A stretch of DNA of 64,000 nt, from positions 496,001 through 560,000 of the forward strand of contig CBDHEY010000002.1 of the NCBI GenBank assembly GCA_965262305.1, given 5' to 3'. The stretch's first letter is position 1, and every line of letters starts with the position of its first letter. The notes beneath the pieces were generated by a model. The model was not told the origin of the DNA, did not search any database, and saw nothing but the letters and a program-made list of their open reading frames with translations. This document shows, one piece after another, positions 17,361 through 26,711 of the stretch. Made by a program: the position numbers and the translations under genes. Source of the stretch: CBDHEY01 sp965262305. Its GTDB lineage: Bacteria > Pseudomonadota > Gammaproteobacteria > Pseudomonadales > Cellvibrionaceae.

Positions 17361-17738
17361 ATGAAGAAAAAAACCATCATGATTGTTGATGATAGTGAAG
17401 GTGATCAAGTTCTCACGAAGATTATGATCGAAGATTACAACTCAGAAATTGAAATCCTTCAAGCATATGATGGAAGAGAGGCTCTCGATATATTGTCTAA
17501 TCTCTCATCGCCGCCAACTGTTATATTTTTAGATATTAACATGCCTGGGATTGACGGGTACGGATTTCTAGAGGACTACAATACTTGGCAGATTAGGTCG
17601 CCAGTTGTAATGATTACGTCTTCGGATCAACCAAAAGATAAGGAAAAGTCGTTATCTTATGAATGTGTTAAAAAATACTGCATCAAACCAGTTGAGCTAG
17701 AAGAATTTATAGAAATGATAGAGTCGTGCACGAATTAA
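17361..17738 (+). CDS. Single-domain response regulator
   Basis: A CheY-like receiver of 125 residues without an output domain. It has the acidic pair Asp10-Asp11, phospho-acceptor Asp58 (FLDINMPGIDG), Thr86/Ser87 (MITSS) and Lys109 (IKPV). It is encoded directly after the two-PAS kinase and is its likely partner. With no DNA-binding domain, it must act through protein-protein contact or as a phosphate relay. Confidence 0.88.
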   Translation: MKKKTIMIVDDSEGDQVLTKIMIEDYNSEIEILQAYDGREALDILSNLSSPPTVIFLDINMPGIDGYGFLEDYNTWQIRSPVVMITSSDQPKDKEKSLSYECVKKYCIKPVELEEFIEMIESCTN

Positions 17739-17905
17739 TACGCATGAACTTATTGTGATGACATATTGATAATAGGGTTGAGTTTAAATGCCGGTTGTTG
17801 AATTAGATCGCTATATAGCTCTTTTGTGTATTGCTAATGGCGCGACATAGAACTAATCTAAGCATCTTATTAAACTAAGCAAAATCATCTATCTGAGGAT
17901 AAATC

Positions 17906-18952
17906 TTGACAGTCTTAATTCTCTACCTTGCCATAGCGATAGGGGTATCATTTCTTTGTTCTATTTTAGAAGCGGTGCTGTTATCCGTCACGCCAAGTTA
18001 TGTCGCTAAACTTCAGTCTGAAAACCCACAAAAAGCGAGAAATTTAGTGCGGGTCAAAGAACGATTAGATGATTCATTGGCCAGTATTCTTATCTTAAAT
18101 ACGTTCGCACATACTATGGGAGCTGCAGGTGTGGGTGCCCAAGCGTTGAAGGTATTTGGGCCAGAGTGGGAAACTTTGATTGCTGTTCTACTCACGCTCG
18201 CAATATTATATTTTTCAGAAATTATTCCCAAAACTCTTGGTGCGCGTTTTTGGCAGAAACTGGCCATGACAGCTGCGTTGCTTATAGTGTGGTTGGTTCG
18301 CATAGTGTATCCGCTGGTTTGGATTTCTACTCGCCTTACACGGTTATTTGGCGAAAAGAAAGGCAACGAAATTACTCGAGAAGAAATCATTGCACTAGCG
18401 TCTTTAGGACGAAAAGACGGAACCCTAATTCACCAAGAAAATGAATATCTTGAAAACATGTTGCGTTTGCGAGAAGTCAGCACAGAAGAAATTCTGACAC
18501 CACGCACTGTGGTGCATATGGTTCAGGGAGACTTATCGGTAACTGACGCGTTAGATGATACTAAAACAAGACAATTTTCTCGCATGCCCGTTTATGGCGA
18601 AAATAGGGATGATATCCTTGGGAAAGTGCTCCGAGCAGATTTGTTTGAGGCAGAGCGAATTGGTGAGGGTAGTAAACAGGTTAAGGAGTTAATTCGAGAC
18701 GTTAATCGTGTCTCAGAAAAAGTTCCAGTACAGTATTTACTTGATATGTTTATTCGTCAAAAGATTCATATGGCAATGGTGGAAGACGAATTTGGACAGA
18801 TTCGAGGTATTGTAACATTAGAAGACGCCATTGAAACTTTGCTAGGTCGAGAAATTGTAGATGAACGCGATACCGTTGAAGATATGCAAGCTCTTGCTAA
18901 AGAAAAGTTCCGAGAGCGTTTAAGAGATAATAAAATTAACTTATCTGAGTAA
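17906..18952 (+). CDS. CNNM/CorC-family transporter (hemolysin-like, DUF21-CBS)
   Basis: Inner-membrane protein of 348 residues with an N-terminal DUF21/CNNM domain of about four helices (~1-150; ILYFSEIIPKTLGARF is the conserved segment). A pair of CBS domains follows (~190-310; PRTVV, RMPVYGENRDDILGKV, EDEFGQIRGIVTLEDAIETLLGREI). The family is linked to Mg2+/Co2+ transport. The CorC_HlyC domain seen in longer relatives is missing. It starts with TTG 17906, supported by TGAGGAT seven bases upstream. It stands as a single gene. Confidence 0.85.
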   Translation: MTVLILYLAIAIGVSFLCSILEAVLLSVTPSYVAKLQSENPQKARNLVRVKERLDDSLASILILNTFAHTMGAAGVGAQALKVFGPEWETLIAVLLTLAILYFSEIIPKTLGARFWQKLAMTAALLIVWLVRIVYPLVWISTRLTRLFGEKKGNEITREEIIALASLGRKDGTLIHQENEYLENMLRLREVSTEEILTPRTVVHMVQGDLSVTDALDDTKTRQFSRMPVYGENRDDILGKVLRADLFEAERIGEGSKQVKELIRDVNRVSEKVPVQYLLDMFIRQKIHMAMVEDEFGQIRGIVTLEDAIETLLGREIVDERDTVEDMQALAKEKFRERLRDNKINLSE

Positions 18953-18993
18953 GTTGAACTCAAAAAATTCTGTTTAAACTCCTAAGCCTATTG

Positions 18994-19959
18994 TTATGTA
19001 GCGATCCATTCCAATATAGGGTGACCAATATGGACCGTGGAAATGACTGCTAACAACCATAGACTACTCATAAATACTGTTGGAACCCAGTAAGACGTGC
19101 TGTTTCCTATTTTTCGCAATTCCCAGGCTTTTTTCAGCATTTGGATTCGTCGTTTATAGCCATTTGCTTTTTCCGTATTTTCATTAATATCAATTGTGGA
19201 GTGACATTTTTTTATTGTGTCCATCACGGTTTTAATTCCAGTCGTTTCGACATTGCATTTTGCCGCCATCAAGTCGCAAGCTTGTTCAGTGTAATCAAAA
19301 AGGTTTTGCTTGATTCGCTTCTTATACCGCTTTGGCCAAGCAATGGTTGCCCAATGAATAACCCATTTTCGCAAATTGTCTTTGCGACTCACATGTGCTT
19401 GCTCATGGGCTAAAATAACCTGCATTTCTTCTGCTGATAGTGTTTCTGCAAGACCGCGAGAAACGAAAATTTTCGGATTAATTAAACCCGAGCAGCATGC
19501 TAGCGAGGTGTTGCTATCGATTATTTTATAGGAAGCAGATGAAGTGGGTTCGGCTAATCGATTTAGGGTCTGAAACCTAGACCTACTAGAAACGAGTTGC
19601 AAAGTGATTAATGTGCTAACTATTATTAATAGGCTCACGAGAACTGCAACAATTGTCACCGATTGCATCGTATTTAATCCTACTTGAAGCCTGTGGGGAT
19701 CGCAATCTAAGCCATGACAATGGTCTGCAACAAGTGGAAATGCAAATTCAGGTAACGATAATAAAACAATCACGACGAATGCAGCTGCTGGTGCGATAAG
19801 GCCATATAATAGAATAAAAAATGCTGCGTATTCTGGAGTTGCCTTGGCAAGCATACGCGACATCAGAGGGTAAAAACTGGCGACAATCCAGGAGAGCACT
19901 AAAAAAATAATGACCCAGCTACTTATATGGTAAATAATATTAACGAGAAGATTTATCAT
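18994..19959 (-). CDS. M56-family BlaR1/MecR1-like membrane metallopeptidase
   Basis: Membrane protein (321 aa) with helices near residues 5-28, 45-70 and 98-122 and the zinc protease motif HEQAH at 185-189. A last helix is near the C-terminus. It lacks the beta-lactam sensor domain of BlaR1. Instead, the predicted loop after the second helix has HCHGLDCDPH (residues 80-89), which could bind a metal. M56 proteins cleave, or trigger cleavage of, their partner BlaI repressor. Its gene overlaps the BlaI-like gene by 20 bases, so the two form one unit. Confidence 0.83.
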   Translation of the reverse strand: MINLLVNIIYHISSWVIIFLVLSWIVASFYPLMSRMLAKATPEYAAFFILLYGLIAPAAAFVVIVLLSLPEFAFPLVADHCHGLDCDPHRLQVGLNTMQSVTIVAVLVSLLIIVSTLITLQLVSSRSRFQTLNRLAEPTSSASYKIIDSNTSLACCSGLINPKIFVSRGLAETLSAEEMQVILAHEQAHVSRKDNLRKWVIHWATIAWPKRYKKRIKQNLFDYTEQACDLMAAKCNVETTGIKTVMDTIKKCHSTIDINENTEKANGYKRRIQMLKKAWELRKIGNSTSYWVPTVFMSSLWLLAVISTVHIGHPILEWIAT

Positions 19960-20392
19960 TGATATCTTCGGTAGGTGGGTTTGTTAATTTTTTAACTTCA
20001 TCTAATTCTGCGTTAGGAGTTCTTTCTTCATAAAAATTGGTGAAGCCAGAAACTAAAGGTGTGACATCTCCGTCGCAAATCTGCTCTGTAATATCCCCAA
20101 GTAATTGGCTTATGATCTGGGCACGAGTCATCGCAGCTTCGTAAACAAAAAATCTTCCGGCTTTTTTTCTAGTGAGAAACTTTTTTCTATAAAGTCGTTC
20201 AAGCGTGCTTTGCATAGTACTTAAACTCAACTCACGATCGGGAATATTGTGCAGTACTTGCTTAGCGGAAAGCGCCTTGTCTTGCCAAAAAATCTTCATT
20301 ACTTCCAACTCTCGTTCTCCCAGTGCGGGAACTTTGGGCGCGGTTGAAAAGCTGTTTAATATTTGACCTAGCTTGTTGGTCAGGTGATTCAC
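19940..20392 (-). CDS. BlaI/MecI/CopY-family transcriptional repressor
   Basis: Winged-helix repressor (150 aa). The DNA-binding domain is at about residues 22-95: LGERELEVMKIFW, then LSLSTMQSTLERLYRKKFL and the wing KKAGRFFVYEA. The C-terminal part is a dimerisation helix. It is the partner of the M56 peptidase encoded after it, and a TonB receptor is divergent from it 100 bases away. In the family the repressor controls its own operon and a nearby target; the receptor is the natural candidate here. Confidence 0.87.
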   Translation of the reverse strand: MNHLTNKLGQILNSFSTAPKVPALGERELEVMKIFWQDKALSAKQVLHNIPDRELSLSTMQSTLERLYRKKFLTRKKAGRFFVYEAAMTRAQIISQLLGDITEQICDGDVTPLVSGFTNFYEERTPNAELDEVKKLTNPPTEDINDKSSR

Positions 20393-20393
20393 A

Positions 20394-20416
20394 AAAACCT
20401 ACCTATTATCGGTTTT
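20394..20416. promoter_or_regulatory. Inverted repeat at the blaI-like start, possible operator
   Basis: AAAACC (20394-20399) and GGTTTT (20411-20416) form an exact six-base inverted repeat with an 11-base spacer, directly upstream of the BlaI-like start codon and within the 100-base divergent region. It does not match the known TACA-N-TGTA core of BlaI/CopY operators, so the assignment is weak. Confidence 0.3.
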
Positions 20417-20492
20417 AAGATGGTGCTGGATAATACACATAATATTTTATCGCCATATTACGGACGATGACAATTAATTAGAGAAAGACCAA

Positions 20493-22568
20493 ATGAGGAA
20501 CATATTTATGATGGGAAGATTAAATGTCTACCTATTAACAAGTTTAGCAAGCTGCACAACTGTTGCGCATCAAACAATTGAAACGGTTTCTGTTGAAGGT
20601 AGGCATATAAATCTTCTTGGGGAAGCAGTCTCGGCGTCACAAGGTGTTGTTGGACAAAAAGAAATTGAAATTCGGCCATTACTGCGCACGGGAGAAGTCC
20701 TCGAGCTGATACCCGGCATGGTAGCGACACAGCATAGCGGAACCGGTAAAGCAAACCAATATTTTTTACGGGGCTTTAACCTGGACCATGGTACAGATTT
20801 TTCTACTTACATCGATGGTATGCCCGTAAACCTAAGAACCCACGGACATGGACAGGGTTATACGGACATTAACTTTTTGATACCTGAAATAATTTCTAAA
20901 CTTGAGTATAAAAAGGGCGCTTACTATGCAGACGTTGGAGACTTCAGTGGTGCTGGTAACGCTGAGATCACAACAAGTAATCGAGTCGATCGTGGTTTGG
21001 TTTCAGCACAGCTGGGTGAAGATAATTTTTATAGATTGCTGGCTATAGATAGTTTTGATCTGGCGGGCGGGGAATTGTTGTTTGCAATCGAAGGTAATCA
21101 GTATGATGGCCCGTGGACAGATATCGAAGAAGATCTCGAGAAACTTAACTTATTTGCAAAACATACAAAAGCGTTGAAAGATGGTTATTTCAGCTTGTCG
21201 CTTATGGCTTATGACGCCACGTGGAACAGCGCAGATCAAATTCCTTTGAGAGCGGTGGAACAAGGCATCATAGATGAATTAGGATCAATCGACGATACTG
21301 TAGGCGGGGACACTAGCCGTTACAGCATTAATGCTCAATGGCAAAAAGGTGCTTGGGATGGCTCCGCTTATATTATCGACTACTCGTTTAATCTCTGGTC
21401 AAACTTTACGTATTTCTTGGATGATCCAATCAACGGTGATCAATTTGAACAGGTAGACGATCGAATCATTTATGGTGGCCAGGTTAACTACCAACGGACA
21501 AACAATCTATTCGATGGAAAAAAAACGACTAATCGGTTTGGTGTTGAGCTTCGCGTGGATGATATCGATGAAGTTGGTCTCTACCGGACTCAAGCTAGAA
21601 ATAGGTTAGGTGTTACACGAAGCGATCAAGTAGAAGAAACAAGTATTGGTTTATTTTGGGAAAACCGCACCGCTTGGAGTGACCATCTGCGCAGTGTTTT
21701 TGGTGTTCGCTATGATTATTTCGATTTTAGTGTTGAAGATCAAACTGGAACCAACTTCAACGGTGTAGATTTAAGTGTGAATAGTGGCAGTACAAGTGAT
21801 GACCTAGTGTCTTTGAAGGGAAGCTTAATATACGTCTTTGACAATGAATGGGAAGGCTATGTATCTGCGGGGCAAGGCTTTCATTCTAACGATGCCCGAG
21901 GCACAACGATAGAGGTAGATCCAATTGATGGAGGTGCGGTGGATTCAGTTGATCCTCTGGTTAAATCATTCGGTTACGAAGCAGGTTTGCGTGGGTTTAT
22001 CGCCAACCGGCTTAATGCATCTGTTGCTTTATGGGCGCTAGAGTTAGATAGTGAATTACTATTTGTTGGTGATGCTGGAAACACTGAAGCGAGTGGTGCT
22101 TCAGAACGATCGGGTTTGGAATTGACGGCCTACTATCAACTTGCGGAAAATTGGGACCTAGATTTCGAATACGCTTATACTGATTCTAAATTCAGTGACG
22201 CGGGACCTGAAGGTGATGAAATACCCGGTTCAATCGAAACTGTATTTCAAGCAGGTGTTAGCGTGAACTTTACCCAGGGTTGGTTTGGCAGTTTGCGAGT
22301 AAGGCATTTTGGTGAACGACCTCTCATCGAAGATGGATCCGTAAAATCTGATCCAACCACGATTTTCAATATGCGTGCCGGTTATAGTAAAGATAATTGG
22401 AGTTTAAAAGCAGATATTTTAAATCTAAGTGATAGTGATGATCATGATATTGATTATTTCTATGCCTCGCGTTTATCAACCGAAGCGCCAGGTACTGAAA
22501 CAGAAGATATTCACTTTCATGTTATAGAGCCGCGGACTGTGAGGGTTTCGGCAAGTTATAAATTCTAG
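20493..22568 (+). CDS. TonB-dependent outer-membrane receptor
   Basis: Outer-membrane receptor (691 aa) with a plug domain (residues ~45-160: QKEIEIRPLLRTGEVLELIPGM in part, then DGMPVNLRTHGHGQGYTD) and a barrel ending in SASYKF. The His-rich segment LRTHGHGQGYTD is characteristic of one receptor subfamily with unproven substrate. ATG 20493 is used, but ATG 20508 has AGGA eight bases upstream and gives a more normal signal sequence (MMGRLNVYLLTSLASC). It is divergent from the BlaI/BlaR1-like pair. Metal uptake or detection is plausible but not shown. Confidence 0.85.
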   Translation: MRNIFMMGRLNVYLLTSLASCTTVAHQTIETVSVEGRHINLLGEAVSASQGVVGQKEIEIRPLLRTGEVLELIPGMVATQHSGTGKANQYFLRGFNLDHGTDFSTYIDGMPVNLRTHGHGQGYTDINFLIPEIISKLEYKKGAYYADVGDFSGAGNAEITTSNRVDRGLVSAQLGEDNFYRLLAIDSFDLAGGELLFAIEGNQYDGPWTDIEEDLEKLNLFAKHTKALKDGYFSLSLMAYDATWNSADQIPLRAVEQGIIDELGSIDDTVGGDTSRYSINAQWQKGAWDGSAYIIDYSFNLWSNFTYFLDDPINGDQFEQVDDRIIYGGQVNYQRTNNLFDGKKTTNRFGVELRVDDIDEVGLYRTQARNRLGVTRSDQVEETSIGLFWENRTAWSDHLRSVFGVRYDYFDFSVEDQTGTNFNGVDLSVNSGSTSDDLVSLKGSLIYVFDNEWEGYVSAGQGFHSNDARGTTIEVDPIDGGAVDSVDPLVKSFGYEAGLRGFIANRLNASVALWALELDSELLFVGDAGNTEASGASERSGLELTAYYQLAENWDLDFEYAYTDSKFSDAGPEGDEIPGSIETVFQAGVSVNFTQGWFGSLRVRHFGERPLIEDGSVKSDPTTIFNMRAGYSKDNWSLKADILNLSDSDDHDIDYFYASRLSTEAPGTETEDIHFHVIEPRTVRVSASYKF

Positions 22569-22594
22569 TACTGGAATACAAAATCGATATTCTA

Positions 22595-22619
22595 GCGCTC
22601 TTGCATTTAGTAAGAGCGC
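22595..22619. terminator. Hairpin after TonB receptor
   Basis: GCGCTCTT and AAGAGCGC form a perfect eight-base stem with a nine-base loop, 26 bases after the receptor stop. No U-run follows, so it may be a weak terminator or an mRNA 3' stabilising hairpin. Confidence 0.45.
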
Positions 22620-22762
22620 AGAGCTCAAATCAATCTATATCGATATGGCTAAATTTTTAGATTTGCTCAAAGAAATTCAATTTCTGCATACTCTAGTAAA
22701 AGCTTTAATCCGTGGAGTCATTTTTAAAATGAATTTTTTTGCGCTCCATATACTTATTTAAG

Positions 22763-23749
22763 TTAGTTGTTTAAAACCAAAAACTCAGAGATATTTGATC
22801 CCATAACTTTTTTAAACGTGCGTCGAAATGCAGATTCCGATTGATAACCTAAGCTCTCGATAAAATCTAAGTCCACTCTTTCACCATTTTTAATACGCAT
22901 TGCAGCGAGATTAATGCGCCATCGAGTGATGTAGTTGAGAACCGTCTCGCCAACCAGTGATTTAAATTTGTTTGCGAATGCAGTACGAGACATCCCAACT
23001 TCACTTCCAAGGGTTTCAATTGTCCAATTCTGTTCGGGTTTTGAATGGATTCGAGCGAGTGCTTTGCCAATTTTTTCGTCTTTGAGAGCTCTTAACCATT
23101 TTCCATTAAATTCACTTGTGTTCGCGACCCAATATCGAATTGCTTGAATCATTAAAACATCTGCTAAACGTGTGATAACTGTTTCACCACCAAGATATTC
23201 TCCCGATGCTTCACGAAACATCAAGTCAACGATGTCGTCCATAATGTTACCAAAGAGGTGTTGATTTTTTTCCACTCGAATCACATCTGGCATTTCTTCA
23301 ATGAGTTTTTCGCCAGCGGGGTGGCTTATTTTAACGACACCACAGAGTATGATCGTTTTTTCCGCTTCATTTTCATTGAGGTCGAGAGTTTCATAGAAAT
23401 CGCTAATTTTTCTTATGGGTAAGGCTAGCAGATCTAAAGTTTCGGCGCAGAGGGAGCCTTTTACACTATGGCCACATGCTCTGCTTATGAATATTACGTC
23501 ACCTTTCGTAAGTTCAATTACTTTATCATTGATTTCAACAATACAATTCCCGTTAGTAACGATATGAAACATGCTGGTTCTTTCGTAGGCTGGAACATCT
23601 ACTCCCCAGCTTTGGCCACCAAGTGTTGAACGGCTATAGTAAACACTTTCCAGCTTTAGGTAATGAAGCACCTCATCGTATTGAGATCGGGTTTTTGTGA
23701 TCGGGTTTTTTTCAACTCGATCGTCGACTCTTCCACTCGCTTGGTTCAT
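22763..23749 (-). CDS. AraC-family transcriptional regulator with cupin sensor
   Basis: A 328-residue regulator. An N-terminal cupin-like domain lies at ~35-190 (YERTSMFHIVTNGNC, GDVIFISRACGHSVKG), and two helix-turn-helix units at the C-terminus (TIETLGSEVGMSRTAFANKF and LDFIESLGYQSESAFRRTFK). It matches the AraC cupin_6 type, often divergent from genes for aldehyde or quinone metabolism. It faces the NmrA-like gene across 110 bases and probably controls it. Confidence 0.85.
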   Translation of the reverse strand: MNQASGRVDDRVEKNPITKTRSQYDEVLHYLKLESVYYSRSTLGGQSWGVDVPAYERTSMFHIVTNGNCIVEINDKVIELTKGDVIFISRACGHSVKGSLCAETLDLLALPIRKISDFYETLDLNENEAEKTIILCGVVKISHPAGEKLIEEMPDVIRVEKNQHLFGNIMDDIVDLMFREASGEYLGGETVITRLADVLMIQAIRYWVANTSEFNGKWLRALKDEKIGKALARIHSKPEQNWTIETLGSEVGMSRTAFANKFKSLVGETVLNYITRWRINLAAMRIKNGERVDLDFIESLGYQSESAFRRTFKKVMGSNISEFLVLNN

Positions 23750-23859
23750 TACTCCCTCCGAAATGTACGATTTGCAATTAATTGAGTATTAATGGGCATT
23801 AATTGTTCGATTATCTTAACCAATAATACTCCTGCAAACAAACTGAGGAGATCAAAACA

Positions 23860-24675
23860 ATGAACACTACTTTAGTAACAGCAGCAAACAGTAAAACAAG
23901 TCGTAGGGTAATCGAAAGATTTACTCGTGCAAAACTTAATGTGAAAGCAGTTTCTCGAAAAAGCGAAATACCTTTTGACTGGACAGATAGTATGACATGG
24001 GAGCCTGCAATTAAGGGCTCGGATTCAGTTTACATCGTGATACCCCCAGAGTTAGCTTTTTCTGACGTACCGAAAATACTCGAAGAATTCGTTTCTTTAT
24101 GCGAAAAACATAATTTAAAGCATCTTGTATATTTATCGGGTCGGGGAGAGAAATCAGCTTTAGTATGTGAGCAAGTCATTGAAAACAGTTCAATACATTC
24201 AACTATTCTTCGTGCAAGCTGGTTTGCACAGAATTTTAGTGAGGGATTTTTCTGTGATGGAATTAAAAATGGTGAGTTAGTTGTACCCGAAGTAAATGCA
24301 AAAGAAGCCTTTATTGATACCCTAGATATTGCTGAAATCGTTTTTGATGTTATTACTCAAAAAGCAAAAGAAAATACGACCTATGAATTGACTGGTGCAG
24401 AACTAAAATCTTTTGAAGAAATAGCAATATTGTTCTCCAATAAATTGGAAAAAACGGTTCAGTATATTCCTGTTCCATTGAATGACTACTTACAAGAAAT
24501 GGAAAGCTTTGGAGCACCAGAAATAGAAATTCAAATAGTAGAATTTTTATTTTCCGAGCTCTTAGATGGTCGAAACGAAAGCATAACAAATGATGTTGAA
24601 ATGCTCTTGAATCGAAAACCCAATAGCTTCTCTCAGTATATCGACGCAACTATAACAACTGGTGTTTGGAACTAA
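23860..24675 (+). CDS. NmrA-like NAD(P)-binding protein
   Basis: A 271-residue Rossmann-fold protein of the atypical SDR/NmrA group. The N-terminal dinucleotide-binding segment MNTTLVTAANSKTSRRVIE is altered from the usual GxxGxxG. It has VYIVIPPEL and HLVYLSGRG in the middle, and TILRASWFAQNFSEG where related quinone oxidoreductases (QOR2-like) bind substrate. Activity is uncertain because the glycine motif is degenerate. GAGGAGATC precedes the ATG. The DUF4345-like membrane protein is downstream in the same operon. Confidence 0.82.
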   Translation: MNTTLVTAANSKTSRRVIERFTRAKLNVKAVSRKSEIPFDWTDSMTWEPAIKGSDSVYIVIPPELAFSDVPKILEEFVSLCEKHNLKHLVYLSGRGEKSALVCEQVIENSSIHSTILRASWFAQNFSEGFFCDGIKNGELVVPEVNAKEAFIDTLDIAEIVFDVITQKAKENTTYELTGAELKSFEEIAILFSNKLEKTVQYIPVPLNDYLQEMESFGAPEIEIQIVEFLFSELLDGRNESITNDVEMLLNRKPNSFSQYIDATITTGVWN

Positions 24676-24701
24676 TCTAAAATTTATTGGAGGAAATTAC
24701 T

Positions 24702-25121
24702 ATGAATATTTCAAAATTAAAAATATATCTTTTTTTAGCCGGAGTGGTTCTTATTCTCGTTGGAGGCTTTATCGCTGTTTTACCTTCTCAATACATTGGG
24801 AAGTTTGCGATTGAAAATTATAATCAAGACTTATTAAGCGAATTAAGAGGTTTAGGAGGTAGTTTATTTTTCACCGGTACATTTATATTACTTGGTGCTT
24901 TTTTGAAAAAAATTGCGAATTCTGCTTTAGTTGTTTCGCTTTTAGTCTTTAGCTCATTTGTATTCTTCCGAACTTTAGGATTGATTATAGATGGAACGCC
25001 AAACTATGGAATAATAGCCGCCTTGATAATTGAAATTGTACTTTTGATGTTTGGATTAGTTTTACTAAAAAATAGCTCAAAACCTAATACCAGTCATGAA
25101 AAAAAAGTGTGTTTGGCTTAG
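24702..25121 (+). CDS. DUF4345-like four-helix membrane protein
   Basis: A 139-residue integral membrane protein with four hydrophobic helices; the second half of the first loop reads ELRGLGGSLFFTGTFILLGA, as in DUF4345 proteins. ATG 24702 is chosen because GGAGGAAATTACT directly precedes it; an in-frame TTG 15 bases earlier lies within that ribosome-binding site. It follows the NmrA-like gene by 26 bases. Function unknown. Confidence 0.78.
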   Translation: MNISKLKIYLFLAGVVLILVGGFIAVLPSQYIGKFAIENYNQDLLSELRGLGGSLFFTGTFILLGAFLKKIANSALVVSLLVFSSFVFFRTLGLIIDGTPNYGIIAALIIEIVLLMFGLVLLKNSSKPNTSHEKKVCLA

Positions 25122-25193
25122 TTTAAATATGTTTAAAGTTACACAGTTGGGTCTATCAGTTCTCGCCTGGTAGATCTGTACCTTTAAAAAATA

Positions 25194-25583
25194 CTAAGTT
25201 TTACACCCAATAGAAACTAAAAATAAATTGTCTATAATTAGATCCCATCCGGCTCTTCCTTCTTTATTTTTCACCATCAATTTTTCTAAATTATCTCTGT
25301 CAATATTAACGGAGCATTGTTCACTTTCAAAGCTAAGCTGTGTTAACCATTTTGGAATAGCTGTATTTTTAGATGGTGCTTCGTAAGTATAAGCGTAGAC
25401 GATTTCGTTGGAGTTCACGCGAAACTCAGGCGCGATTTCTGAACGGCTAATATCTTTAATCGTAATACTTACATTTAGTCTATTGTCGAATATGATCGCC
25501 GATTTAGTTGTTGTATGGTAAGGCGGAGCAAACTGACAACCAATTAACGTGGGTATTAAAAATACGATTATAGTTTTGATCAT
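25194..25583 (-). CDS. Small lipoprotein, possible partner of metallopeptidase
   Basis: A 129-residue secreted lipoprotein with a signal sequence and lipobox ending at Cys16 (LIGC-QFAPP). The mature part contains two further cysteines and no domain I know. It starts five bases after the stop of the metallopeptidase gene, so the two are co-transcribed. A periplasm-facing lipoprotein encoded directly after a toxin-like protease would suit an immunity or inhibitor role, but this is inference from position only. Confidence 0.65.
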   Translation of the reverse strand: MIKTIIVFLIPTLIGCQFAPPYHTTTKSAIIFDNRLNVSITIKDISRSEIAPEFRVNSNEIVYAYTYEAPSKNTAIPKWLTQLSFESEQCSVNIDRDNLEKLMVKNKEGRAGWDLIIDNLFLVSIGCKT

Positions 25584-25588
25584 TGAAT

Positions 25589-26380
25589 TTATTTTATAAA
25601 CGTGAGTTTACTTAACCAAATTAAGCGTTTTATATCTATTTCTTCAGCTTTACTACGTGTATGTAAATCGATATTTGATATAGGAGCCTTATCCCAGTCA
25701 TAGTACTTCATAATATCTATGTTTCCAGATGAAGGATAACCCGGTGTTTTTGATTTTACCTTCTGCAATATTGCATTGGTACTCCCTTTGTGACCCCAAG
25801 ATAATCGCCATCCTCCAAAATAATCGAGAATAGAATGACCAAATTCGTGTGCTGCTACATGCTTGAAATCATTTTCGGCATCTATTGAATTGGTAAAGAA
25901 GCCCTTGTTATAGACAAATACGGCATCAACAACTCCGCTGTTGTGAGAGCGTGCATATTTATTCTTACGATTTATTTTTAGTTTTGCATCAATTGACTTG
26001 TGTTTTCTTTCAATAACATCCACTGTAACGGAAAACTGTAGGCCTCCTACAGTGATAACATCACTCCAATATTGGTTGATACCAGACGAAGCCAATCGTT
26101 GCAAATGAGAAAATTCAGCTGGGGTTATATCGCGGTCTTTGTAGTCAATATAAACGGTAGTCTTCACTGTTTTAGTCGCTATATTAACATAGCTCTCTGC
26201 CCAGTTAGATGTGTGAGTTTTGGAGACCACCTGGCGTTTTCGAGATTTACCGTGACCAATGTAGATCACTTTTTGAGAGGGTTTACCAACTGATTTATGA
26301 ATATCGTCGTGAAAATCGTCTTCTGTTAAGGTTATTGAACTACTAGCAGTTGCAGCCGTTGCGGTTGACGTTCCAGCCAT
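25589..26380 (-). CDS. Putative zinc metallopeptidase, possible secreted effector
   Basis: A 263-residue protein with zinc-binding HEFGH at 178-182, a possible third ligand His197 (WGHKGS) and a following hydrophobic turn around Met224 (IDIMKYY) that recalls a metzincin Met-turn. There is no Sec signal peptide; the N-terminus is Ala/Thr/Ser-rich and low-complexity (MAGTSTATAATASSS). Lack of a signal together with a lipoprotein gene right behind it suggests an exported effector with a cognate inhibitor. No secretion-system genes are nearby. A cytoplasmic protease is the alternative. Confidence 0.7.
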   Translation of the reverse strand: MAGTSTATAATASSSITLTEDDFHDDIHKSVGKPSQKVIYIGHGKSRKRQVVSKTHTSNWAESYVNIATKTVKTTVYIDYKDRDITPAEFSHLQRLASSGINQYWSDVITVGGLQFSVTVDVIERKHKSIDAKLKINRKNKYARSHNSGVVDAVFVYNKGFFTNSIDAENDFKHVAAHEFGHSILDYFGGWRLSWGHKGSTNAILQKVKSKTPGYPSSGNIDIMKYYDWDKAPISNIDLHTRSKAEEIDIKRLIWLSKLTFIK

Positions 26381-26711
26381 TTTAATGTTCCTTGTAAATA
26401 TCCTATTTCAGTTCAGCAAGTGTATTTTATAACCCAAAAATATTTCGTTAACTGAAGCACATAATCTTCAATAAAACTTTTATCTTCAGATAAAGGCAAA
26501 ATACGTGACATTAGGCGAAGCCACAAGAAATGTTAGACCAAGATCATCGTTTTGTTGCTACAGTCACCTAATCATTATAATTAAAGACGCTACTTGGGTT
26601 TGATTGAATTAAATGTAAATATTTCGCTAGAGAGAAAAACGAATACAATAAATTCAGATTTCTTTCGCTCTGAACTAGATACTCAAAGTAACGTAAAATA
26701 TTTTAATTACC
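26381..26711. other. Intergenic region
   Basis: About 330 AT-rich bases between the metallopeptidase promoter side and the end of the peroxiredoxin gene. I see no coding sequence, strong hairpin or repeat. Confidence 0.4.
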
